Part shown: positions 53,352-64,000 of the stretch, piece after piece
How the letters are laid out: every line of letters starts with the position of its first letter
Position numbering within the stretch: the first letter of the stretch is position 1
Origin: Balanoglossus misakiensis
Lineage: Eukaryota > Hemichordata
Reading direction: 5' to 3'
NCBI GenBank assembly: GCA_040954595.2
Contig: CM082578.2
Span: 17,050,001 to 17,114,000 of the forward strand
DNA: 64,000 bases
Made by a program: the position numbers and the translations under genes
The notes under the pieces: generated by a model
The model's input: only the letters and a program-made list of their open reading frames with translations
What the model was told of the DNA's origin: nothing
The model's database searches: none

Positions 53352-54184
53352 CTGGGAAAAAGTGAGGTGTAAAGATGAGCAAATTACAAATGCGTCATAT
53401 CTTAGGGTAGGAACCATAACTTATTGATTTTAACAAATACCCAGGAGAAATATTCAACTCAGAAATTTTGAAATTAGCTCAGGAGTCATATCACAATTAA
53501 CATGTACCTGTCGCAGTTCAGTATGTGTTCATTATACTGTACCAACATGATCAACCGAATATTGTATAATATATTTTTTTATTATAATACAAAAATCAAA
53601 TTCAAGAATGGTTAGTGCATGCTGTGCTTTCGTACAGGAAGTTTACCTTTAATGATGAATATATTATAATCCCCCTAATTTGGAGTGTGGGCAAACACAT
53701 CTGATATGTTTTTGTTTAACAGGAAATAATGTACAAGCTGACAGAAGTTCATTGGATTATAGAAATGTGATGTTCCGGTTGAATGAGTCACTGTATACAC
53801 CACTATAACGTATCCAGTCAACTCAGACATATGAGGAAATAGATTTTCTACAGGGCCCATTCTACTTTAATTTCAGCTTTATTAAGTGTTCCAGTCGTCC
53901 ACCCCAAATTACTGTATTCACACATGACAGGAATTAAGGAGAATGAAACTTAAAAAAAATAGTTCAAAATGATGTGGAGTTCTTAGTTCCACAACCACAT
54001 ACAACGGATGGACACTTCTCATCAAATGCAAAGAACACACAACGTAGTACCATATGATGGCAAATGTTTATGTGATTCAGAACTCACCTTTTGTTGAAGC
54101 AAAAGTGTAACTCGTTTGTGATGATGAAGGCAACACACTGCAGAGTTGACACCAAAACAGAAGGTACAGAATCTGACGTGTCAT
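52216..54184 (-). CDS. class A (rhodopsin-like) peptide-type GPCR, 2-exon model, 410 aa
   Basis: Exon 1 is 54184-54088 and exon 2 is 53351-52216, with a 736-bp phase-1 GT-AG intron. Exon 1 encodes a signal-peptide-like start. Exon 2 adds a long ectodomain with five N-glycosylation sequons (N43, N51, N54, N63, N75), then all seven helices. Motifs: D128 in NLAVSD, C156 and C221 (ECL1/ECL2 disulphide), ERY 179-181, NPLIY 344-348, helix 8 SARCRRAF, and a Ser/Thr-rich tail (about 371-389) suitable for receptor-kinase phosphorylation. By eye it shares more than half its 7TM residues with the plus-strand receptor, including the run IERYLGICNPLKARIFNT. It shows the same oddities: CMLP in place of CWxP, no TM5 proline, and an extra C78/C328 pair. 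Best guess is an orphan neuropeptide receptor of the ghrelin/TRH/neuromedin U receptor group. Confidence 0.9.
54088..54184 (-). CDS. minus-strand GPCR, signal-peptide exon
   Basis: A 97-nt coding part (32 codons plus one base) ends at a strong donor, AAAAG|GTGAGT. The ATG at 54184 is the first after an in-frame TGA. The translation starts MTRQILYLLFWCQLCSVLPS: a short basic n-region, a hydrophobic core, then a small-residue, Ser-rich stretch, the classic layout of a cleavable signal peptide. It joins exon 2 in frame at Gly33. The phase, donor quality and signal-peptide character agree independently. The start context is weak (C at -3). The exon is too short to be found by ORF length alone. 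Confidence 0.75.
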
Positions 54185-54663
54185 CAGGAGAGAAAAGGGA
54201 GACGTGGAAACCGAATGTCACAAAGCGCGGTCGGGGTTGTAATGTGTGAGCTTACTGATACTCGATCTGCAAATCAAACCTCCGAAAAAATTTGCTCAGT
54301 GCAAAGTCGTGGATGTCTTCCAAACTGCCTCAGTGGTAGCACAGTACTTGCCGTACATGTTTCATAGCGCTTATACTCTGGACTGAGAACGCAATCACCC
54401 TGTAACTTGCTGCTTTTGCTTGGTCTAATTTAAATATTAAAATAAGCTTTTTAGACCTTTCTCCCATGATGCACAGCGTTTGGGAGAGTTGAATAACGCC
54501 ATCTCTGTGGACCAAGAAAAAAAATAGACATGTAGTAATGACATCAGCATGAGCCGATGTATTACGTACATATGAATAATAAAGCAGGAAGCAGACATAA
54601 AGGGTGCTGTGATATGAGAAATAATAATTTTAATCGAGAAACTTAGGGTGGGGTATATCGAGT

Positions 54664-54832
54664 ATTATATTATACCAGTATATTGATGGTGTAAATCACG
54701 CTATTTGATTGGTCGAGACACGACACGTGACCGTGATATATTAGCCATATACCACAGTCATATATCATAGTTAAAGAAAATGCCTTTTTAAAATGTTTTA
54801 TGCAAAGTTTCAATATACTGGCATAATATAAT
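54664..54832. mobile_element. 169-bp MITE-like element with 22-bp terminal inverted repeats
   Basis: The left end 54664-54685 and right end 54811-54832 are inverted copies with one mismatch in 22 bases (core CCAGTATATTG). It encodes nothing. It abuts the foldback at 54834-54974, so the two may be parts of a single larger element or nested insertions. No clear target-site duplication was found. Confidence 0.5.
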
Positions 54833-54833
54833 A

Positions 54834-54974
54834 GCAATAAAACACCCCCAGCCATGGTATACCACTCGATTTTGACCAGTTCAACTCCATATACGCACTC
54901 GCTATCGCTCGTGCGTATATGTCGTGAACTGGTCAAAATCTCGTGATATACCATGGCTGGGGGTGTTTTATTGC
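54834..54974. mobile_element. foldback / MITE-like inverted repeat
   Basis: Two arms of about 62-65 bp, starting GCAATAAAACACCCCCAGCC and ending with its exact complement, flank a loop of about 12 bases (TCGCTATCGCTC). The first 28 bases of the arms pair perfectly. Further in there are only a few mismatches and one one-base indel. The arrangement suits a foldback-type MITE or a long hairpin; no target-site duplication is evident. Confidence 0.6.
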
Positions 54975-55568
54975 TTAATTTATACACTGAGTAGACTAAT
55001 GAAAACCAACAATACCTGTTGGATGTCACAACAATGCGCAGTTTATGCCTTGCCAATAAAACACTAATCAGTCCGCAGCCATATAATTCAATTGCTCCAA
55101 TGTTTCAACACAAGTTAATAATGCATCGCCCATAACTGTCTTCTATACTACCGGTACAGAGGAAACTGTACATGTATGTCGGACTCGACAAATGTCAGTC
55201 TGGCAGACCGGCCCTGAGCGGTACTGAGCATTTTATGGAAAAATCAACATTGCCTATACGATTACCCAAGACGTGATTGCTAATGCGTCGCACATGGGAT
55301 TTTACTGCTACGCCCAATAGAGTGATGCGTACCCGTTATACAAGTTAATGACCGCATGGATATTGAGCACACACCTGACTTTCGTCAAATGCACCATCAC
55401 GACTCAGTGAGCAAACACTGATAAAACGCCTGGCAGCATTCGACTGGTTTTACTGTGCCTATTAGATGTGAAATGACAGAAATGCAATTTTATTACATTC
55501 ACTGAATGTTGTACGGAACATTCTCATTTCTCATTTCTGAAGACTAGATTTACATAAAGCAATCGTAT

Positions 55569-55629
55569 CATCATCATTGTATTTGTCACCACCACCACCA
55601 TCATCATTATCAACATCAGCATCATCACC
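55569..55629. repeat. CAT/CAC-rich imperfect trinucleotide repeat
   Basis: Imperfect run of ATC, ACC and similar units, including CACCACCACCACCATCATC. Confidence 0.75.
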
Positions 55630-58600
55630 TATTCATCTGCAAAACCATTGCCATGGAAACAACAAACGACACTTGGGCCAACAATATCTTCACATCTCAG
55701 TCATGTCAACAAACTCACTACCAATGGTGGAATAGCAAACTACGAGTATATCCGAACGCATGTCAGAAATATTTTGTATCACAGAGGAGTTCCCTTGCAC
55801 GGTTAGGCTGTGCTTTTTATCCTCCTTAACTACATACTGTAGTCGAGAAACATACAGCAAATAATATGCCTGACTCAGTTGAGCGATATGCTCTATCGGC
55901 ATTAAAGTTTCCACAAACGAGAAAACCCACAGAGACTGTGGCAATGCGAGATATAAATAATGTTTTCATCGCTGTCAAATTCTGATAACATGTCATCAGT
56001 TTCCAAGCTCAAATTCCCAATTGGTGACGGGGAAATTGATTCAGAATCTCTGATAGAGCCTGTTCCATACTGGAGAAATGACTCCACAAAAAACGCCTAT
56101 GTCGTGTTTGGTCTGCAGTCTTCACAATGACTATATCAATTACCGTAGCTGGGGAACCTGCAGTATTTTATGTCTGAGTCTCAAATTGTGGATCGTTGCG
56201 CAAAGGGATTAATCTATCAACGTCGGCGATTTATAGCGTGGATTTTCCGGTTTAACATTTGAAGTCGGGGCCAAACCAGCCTGTGATTAGGTGCGTGCGC
56301 ATATTGGTTAAGCATGTGGCATGACGCATATATGTTCTCAAAATGTATAACACTAACAACTATATCACGAACTATCGTCAATATATCGCTACAAAATGAA
56401 TGAATTATGTCTTTTGGTCCTCGATCATAGCTTTTTTTTAAAATCACAAGTCTCAAAGAAAAATGTGCCTATGTCTTTAGAACGTATGTGTAGTCTCACT
56501 TCCATGGATTTTAAGTGCATCTATTCAGAGTTTCGCTTGCCGGATCAAGGCAATTTAGAAAAAGGAAACTATGGTTTTGTAGTCATCTTATTGTATGTAA
56601 CGGCCCATTGAACATACACGCACACAGTCTTTAACAAAGCCATTTGCCGTGATTTGCTTTGACTGCCCACTTGTTGACGAGTGCTTGTCAAATTTGGCCG
56701 CCGTTCAGAATAGGCGCATGCAAGTACAGCTGCAAAAACACACAACATCAGCTTTATGGCTGTGCATGCAACAGCTGCCACGACATATCACTTATCGTCA
56801 TCCGCGAACTGAAGTGAGGACCGACCCGAACATTACGCCCACTTCATGATGTCAACAACAAAAACAGGAAAGAGTTTCAGAGCGGTAGTTTCGCAAGATG
56901 TGGATATTTCAAGGCTGTTTTGTGTCTTATGGGACCGTGCTGGAACGGGCCACCTTCTGAAGATTGTGTCAACGCATCCATAGTGAAATCATCCGTGTCA
57001 ATTAGTGACAGGTCACTCGCCCTGTATGTATTGGGCATGATATCAAACTGTGATATGTATCTCAAGACTCAACAGTCCCAGTAGACACATGTTCATCTGA
57101 CATTCAAAACAACTCACCACTACTAAAACTTGCTGGATAATGAAATGTTAAACCTGCGTGCAAACCCCTCGTTCCAACAAATGCTGCACTCAGCATTATT
57201 ATACAACTACCTAGCTGTACTGGAGCCACGTGTTGTGAATACGACCAATTGTCCTCCGTGAAGCAAGCACCAAAGTGAACTAAAAGCAGGTATCAAATGC
57301 CCACTTTTTGGATAATGATGTCATAATCGGAAACTGACTGTAAACCCACAGCATTTTACAGTTTGCAGTGTTATCCATCATGATGGTCTATGTGAATTGA
57401 TCATATTGATCGTTCAAGTGATTCACAAAGAGCAGCCCACTCGCCACAATGTCAGCAACCGCTCACTGTGTTTGCATTACATAAACATGTTATGTTGCAT
57501 GAAATATTTAGGAACACGGCACTGAAAGTTGTTGTATATTTTAACTCTGATATTATATTTCCGCGTCAGGTCAGAATAACAAAACGTGCGGTCTGGGTGA
57601 ATAGAAGCATAACAGTTAGATCTGTTTTCATCTGATACCCTTCTGTTCTGATTACACAAAACAAAAGATTAGAGGGTGATATTTTAAACCATTGTAATGC
57701 GATAATGATAAGAATCGTTCCATCTGGCTACTTTATTAAATATTTCCGTGTTCTATTTAGTCCACCCGCTTCTCAGTGAATGGTACTATAGGGATAGGAA
57801 AAGACACACGGTGGATAGCGCAGGCCCAAACTGATTTGTTCGCGGAGCACGCACTTTCTATAGAGGAATCGAATTATTCGCTATCAACGAAGCAATTTTG
57901 TTGTTAAATAGAAACCAAAATTGGCGACAGCGTCGAATGAATGGACAATGTGACTTAAATCATGACAATTTCGTCTGTAAACTGCGTGTGTCAGAGGCGC
58001 CAATTCTGTATTTTTGTGATTCTTAAGTACAGTGAAGATGACGTCACAAGTCGTCGACTTTATTACTGGGGAAAATGGAAATTACATCCAACAGCGCTTT
58101 GTAGAAATGTTGGGTTTTCCGCAATCACTCATGTAATTTGTACATTTTTGAGTGCACTCACTTAAGCGGTGGTATATACCAGGCAGGGGAAAAGGTGGCA
58201 GTCTATTCGTCTTGCGAATGTGATGAACACTCTGAGCTGAAAGAATTGTTCTGCATCGGAAATGGAGACTTATCAAAAACCATCTATTCCAAGTCAAGTC
58301 AAGCCGACCGTTATTTTTGAAATAGTCTAAATTTACTGGTGAAGGAAATGTATGTACTTTCCGGAGTGAGGGGTTTCTGGGTCTTGTTAACAGCTTTCGC
58401 TTCCTATTGTCGATGCCAATTGCAATGGAAAGCGCGCATTGACATGTCTTGTATTTGGCAGAAAAACAAACACCACTTTCACAGTGGTTCCATTAGGCAA
58501 ATAATCCATTAATGAAAATAGTCAATACGGATAACTAAATTCGCGCGACCTTGTTAACATCTTTCCTTCTTCCATTCTTCCTGTAAACGTGGTCATTTGT

Positions 58601-61600
58601 AGATTAAAGACCGTGGCAAGGTTAGTCATACCCAGTTTAGAGGATTCTTTCTTTTATGTGGAGAAAGTCATGCAAGTAGTGTAACGTAAAGAAAGTGTTT
58701 TACCTGCACAGACAGGCACTTATGTTTTACACCTCATTCCTTGGGATGTTTTAAATATCACTTGTTCAGTTTATTATTAACGTTCTGCTAGGATTAGAGA
58801 ATCAATTTCGTTATCTTTCTGCAAATCTGCTTTTCGATTCATGTTATCTCAACTGAGCAAACAATTATCTCTTCTTACCAGTTTGCATGTCTCAGTGTCG
58901 ACGCCGGTCAAATTATGTCTCATGTAGTGTCCTTTTACGGTTATATAAATTTACAATAAATTAAGGAAATTTTCAACCAAAACACCGATTCCAGTAATAG
59001 AAATAATAAGTCATATACATAATGGTCTAAATGGGAATTCTTGCTTACTACTACACGAAATTCCAACAGAAAAGAATTTCACTCACTCAGAACAATAAGC
59101 TTACTTTTTCTATAGTTCGAGACCATGAATAGAAGAGAAACAAGATAAATAGATGCAATGCAAGAATGGTAGTTGATAAAAAGGGGCAGATGATGTTAAG
59201 ACAGTTTGAAAACACACATAGGTGGTAATGACGTTATACGTGCGCATGTGGCATAAAGGAACTTTTGTGGGGAAGATGAATTGAGTTTATGTTACATTTT
59301 TCACGCTGTTCATGATGTATAGACACTTGCTGGGAATTGCATTTGCTTCCAAACATTAACGCCGCATGAACTACCCTACCTGAAATTCAAAGTCCACATA
59401 CAGTAGATGGGACTCCAGGCAAATCGCCCGGTAATGCCAAATCCGGTCCACCTCTTCACAGGCGATAGTGAGGAGAATACCAAAATACGTATTCAAAATA
59501 TAATACAATCCAGTCCTAATTTATTATAATAAAATAGAAGAAACCTATTTCGTTGATATTATTTGTAACTCCCTGGCATATTCAACAACCGTGTATCGAC
59601 AAATAGCATTCAGAAACAATCATTCCAGCTGATCTCATTCGGAATTTCGATTGTAAATGTTTTCTCCGCAAATCAACATTTTATTGAGTGCTATAATCTA
59701 GTCTTTTGAAGTTACTGCGCCAAATATTGTATAAAGCTAAACTGAATGAAGAATTTATGTGTTCAGTTTCCCACACTAAACTATTTACACATCATGGGGC
59801 ATACAGTACATGCACTTTCTTCTTGTCGTAGAAAGAGGTTCGGATGTACATCTTGATTAATATTGAAATAGTAGGTATTATGTCAATTGAAATGTGGCAG
59901 TTCGGTAGACACACACGTGCTGTTCTTATGTAATGTACACTTAGATGCGGACAATAAAATTCCTTTTCTGTGAGTTGTTAATGCTCCTGCGGGCTTTTGA
60001 TGGACGGCTGTAGCTTACAGTAGCTGAAATGTATTGGAAATCTTGCCTCTATTACTACCATTACAGTCTGCCAAATAATGACTTGCCTATGGCTGGTGAA
60101 ATAACAGAAAATTCATGGCATAGGTGGGAAAAGTAAAATTTAATCCAGAGTTTAATTAGTATATATTAGTTAGTCATTTTATTGGTCAGTTTATTCAAAA
60201 CCATATGTTTTTGCCCTCTAACTTATTTAATCAGATTTTGTAACTGTGTAAAATGTAACAAGAGAGACCGGCATGTATGCAAATTCCTTCAATTGAAAGT
60301 CTGTTTATATGACTGTAGGTGCTTAGTAAGTGAAAACCTTAATGATATATGCCTGCAGCCTCAAAAACTAACCACGAGAAACTCTAGCAGTGCACGTGCG
60401 TCAGACATTTTGAAAAAGATATATATAAGTTTACAATCGCTTAATCTATTTGTGTAATTCGGGTGTCGAGAAATTGTATATTACTGAACTGGGAGATCTT
60501 TGGCATGTTTGATGTAATTGTCGGCTGAAGAAAAGACCTAATCAACGAAGCATTGCGGGTGATTGCCTCTTTTGCGGAAAAAATCATTATTTCACACGAT
60601 ACTAACTTGTGAAAAAATATTCATAAAAAGCAACGCCACAGCATTTCTACTGAATTACCTTGGTGTGATAGGTAAAAGTGAAAGGGTACTTTTTGTACTT
60701 TGCTTGCACTGATAAGCTGTCCGGTTACATTTGTCTATCGTACGTATCGCTACACGACCTTCCATCGCAAAATGGTATTCCACACCATACCAAACACAAC
60801 ACTAATTTTTATTCTGGTGATGTCCGCCTGCTAAAACGACGTTAATGTAATTTAGTCTACCGGTATTGAGGGTGGAAAGTGTGGAATGGATTTATACATC
60901 TTTAAAATGCAAGTTCAAATAAATTGATAAATGTATTTTCTCATGCTACTCAGAATTGAATTATTATTTTTAGTCAATACTAAAAGAGCTGCAATATTTT
61001 TTGTCTTCTTGTACGTGGCGGTTAGACAGACAGCTCAGCACAAAATTTAATGTTCTTCTGTATCATTGAAAATGGAAATAAATCACAATCACCATACAGT
61101 GGAAGTTGTACGCAGCCTTTCCCTGAAATTTTATCTAGGATATATCTACACAGACAGTTTGCAATCGCACGGAGAGGCTATGACACGCTATTGATTACTG
61201 CTCGACTGCGAAACACACCAACGCCTTTTACAGAACAGTTTCATAACATTGCTTCCGGATGTTCCTCGGTCTTTCTTTGAACGAGTGACAGAGAATAATA
61301 ACGATCCTGCCCGATAAAGAATTGGACGGCATTTTCGTGATGCATATCATGGCATTTCATCACAACATGGAGACTATCCAAACATAGCCCTTTCCTATAG
61401 CGACACATTTGTATATTACTTTTCGTTTTCATTCATTTGCTGGCAAACAAGTCAAGCGTAAAGCGTCTCTGAGCTAATCGATTATGCGCACATGAGAGTA
61501 AAACTACCCACAACTCTCTTTGAGTTCAGACATTTATTACAAACACACAAACATTAAAAAAGACTTGCATCTAACATTTTTCCGACGAGTATCTGGAACC

Positions 61601-62821
61601 TTAGTCTGAAATATTGACAAGATACGCATAACAAAAATGCCAGTTAATGAGTTTATTATCTCTACATGATCTAAGTCCAGATTTCAATTTCCTTGTATAC
61701 TTTACATACATGTTGGTTGTCGGCGCTAACAGCAACATGCTTAAAACCTGATATCCATCTTAAGTTTTAACTTATTAATCTCGATAATGTGGTTAATTTA
61801 AATGATGGGTGCAGGGTGTAATCACTGTAGCGATCTGTTCGACCACGTGCCCATTGCAGAAGTGCCAAAGGAAACAAATCTTCCAACTTCGAAGAAATCG
61901 GCCCTTCAAGGAAGATTCTACGTGATAAACAAAATTGTTTTTGAAATGAGCCATAAACACGCGATTAATTTCTTGGGGATTACTCATCATTCATTATTTT
62001 GTCTCTGTGTAAACAGAGGTTTGGGCACGATTTATATAAGCCTACCTGCATAAAACGCGTTATCTGCCTGAAGGAAACACAACCAACAATGTATAATTAC
62101 CGTTCGTTTCGCTCTGGGAATCCAAAATTCGATGTCCCCAAAGTATAGATTTAGACAGCTCAATGTTCAACATTATTTCACAATTTTAATGTTTAAGTAC
62201 TGTACAGAATGAATGATAAAAATATATAATTCCAACCATGTGTCCCCAAGTGACTAATTAACATAACTTATGATGACAATAAATATTTTAAGGGCCTAAG
62301 TACTTCATAAGACAAACTCACATGGACGTCCATTTTAACTGGATATTTCTATCGATTAAATATTCAGTATTTGCTTGCACGTAAGACATGCCTGAAGCCT
62401 AATGGGAAATCACCTTTTGCAATTAATACATCTGGAAAACCCTCACAAAGGTGCATATAGTGCGTAAAAAGGCATGTACCTCTGTACGCATAAGGCTTTT
62501 CATAAATCGGATGAATTTCTTTAAGTGCGGATTAATGTCGCCGTTAAAACTTTCTATCGATTATACAAAATCCCCACTTTGGGGCATACATTGGAGTGGT
62601 TCGCCATACATGAGCTCTGGAGTTAAAACTTTGAAATCAGAGTTAAATTTAGTTGGTTTACCTATACATGGATTATAATTTAGCATGAGACTTAGTATGA
62701 GCAACAAAGTAAACATTCAGCGCATTTTCTTCTCAGTGAGAACTCAGGTGAGTATAGTTTACTTTCCAAGATGGAGTTGTACGAATCTGGTGTATGGTTT
62801 CTGGTGAAGTAAATGTAGGAA

Positions 62822-62839
62822 GGGGGTGGGGTGGGTGGG
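62822..62839 (+). other. predicted G-quadruplex motif
   Basis: Four G-tracts (5, 4, 3 and 3 G) are separated by single T bases: GGGGGTGGGGTGGGTGGG. One-base loops are the arrangement known to favour very stable parallel quadruplexes. No gene is recognisable nearby. Confidence 0.7.
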
Positions 62840-64000
62840 CGGCTTGGCACTTGAAATACTTTAAATGATATGCTTGATTAAGTTCGAAGTTTGGACATAA
62901 AGCTTTCCAGTTATCAAATATTTAGCCTACTATTTACAATGATTTATTAGTATCCGTCTAAAATTGCAGTCAAAACATCAGTTAATGATAAAGTGTCCAT
63001 CAAACTTTGAATGTGATTAAAAGTATTCATCACACACTATAAGCAATCGCATGAAAGTACACAGAAATTTAATATGTGTAGCTGAGAATTTCTCAATTCT
63101 GAAGTGTATCTGCATGAGATCATTTGAAGTTATATTGATACTATACATGAATGTGGATTGGTGCATGCATATAACACGTACAGAGTATTAGGAAGCAATC
63201 AATCGTGAACTAATTTTCCAACAGTTGTGAGCGCGGAACTGCACATGCTAGGAGATAGGCCTTAATAGTTATGGTAATTAGCAGGTGTCAACTTACATGC
63301 ATCCTATACCACTACACTATAGTTTAATCTATTGGTCAATAACTTGAGTAGAGAGGTATGAAATACCAGGTGTATGATCAAGTTTGTTTATATACTCAAA
63401 GACATCTTTAAAAACTGTCAAACGATGTACAGTATGGACTATTTGCAATCTTTAACGGGCCATTTGTATCTGCCAAGCATTTCAAATTAATTGGGTGCAA
63501 GTACACAGTGCCCCAGGATTGTTGTGCTAAACTCCCACAAATACTAGATGACTGAATGAGACACCTAAGTAAAAGGTGTGTACAGCGCCAGACAGAATAT
63601 GACATAGGCGTGTGTTAGTGTAAAAAACTGTGTTCATTGCACTCCCTATGGGCATCATGACACTTACAAGTCACACCGCCACTCCGAAACAGATACGTTC
63701 CTTCCACAATTCACCTAAATATTTACATTGAATTTCGCAAACTTTCGCAAACCGCCAATTTCATAAAGTAAATTAGACTACGTGCCCAGGGGGCACGACT
63801 GTACCTTCTGAACAAATTACTTCAATTAACTTATCTTACCAATGATAAATGAGAGTGCGGAAATTGATCAATGCAACTATCACACACTCAAACGTAAAGA
63901 GCAAACATATATGAGCGTCAGGAATATCACCGATAACATCCTTGTTGTTAGCCGAGTCTTATAATCTCTCAATAAGTATCTTCCGATGAAATGGGGCAAT

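Larger units (their letters stand above)
54185..64000. other. non-coding region upstream of the minus-strand GPCR
   Basis: The promoter and any 5' UTR exon of the minus-strand receptor should lie at its left edge. The rest contains the inverted-repeat cluster 54664-54974, a CAT/CAC-rich stretch (55569-55629) and a G-quadruplex motif (62822). I found no coding exon with a recognisable family. Confidence 0.6.

Noticed and set aside
1-64000. CRISPR arrays, operons, prokaryotic promoters and phage elements
   Set aside because: Window is eukaryotic; no regularly spaced repeats or compact gene clusters are present.

Overview
This is a eukaryotic genomic window, most likely from a marine invertebrate and probably a deuterostome (hemichordate, echinoderm or cephalochordate). 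The evidence is that the coding sequences are split by GT-AG introns, the DNA is AT-rich with long non-coding stretches and many microsatellites, and the proteins are animal families (an SLC16 monocarboxylate transporter-like protein and class A peptide-receptor-like GPCRs). I cannot name the species from the sequence alone.

Layout. 1-7066: no convincing gene; the 3' UTR of the transporter probably lies in its last few hundred bases. 7067-10814 (minus strand): a complete four-coding-exon SLC16/MCT-like transporter, which I model as 504 residues; all three introns are phase 1. 10906-34266: about 23 kb with no recognisable gene, holding microsatellites, short tandem repeats and isolated chance-length open frames. 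34267-36274 (plus strand): a class A GPCR with the 7TM domain in one exon and a probable short upstream exon. 36275-52215: about 16 kb of non-coding DNA. 52216-54184 (minus strand): a second, clearly paralogous class A GPCR, again with the 7TM domain in one exon, plus a short upstream exon that encodes a signal-peptide-like N-terminus. 54185-64000: non-coding, including an inverted-repeat (MITE-like) cluster at 54664-54974 and a strong G-quadruplex motif at 62822.

The two receptors point towards each other (convergent) and share sequence motifs throughout. They also share a phase-1 intron of almost equal length (727 and 736 bp) just upstream of the 7TM exon, so they look like an inverted duplication. 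Both show the same departures from the class A consensus: no tryptophan at the TM6 CWxP position, no TM5 proline, and an extra N-terminus/ECL3 cysteine pair. Nothing ties the transporter to the receptors functionally. Both 8-bp palindromes TACATGTA (21 copies found by eye) and TACCGGTA (8 copies) are far more common than base composition predicts. I see no tRNA, rRNA, CRISPR or prokaryotic-style operon.
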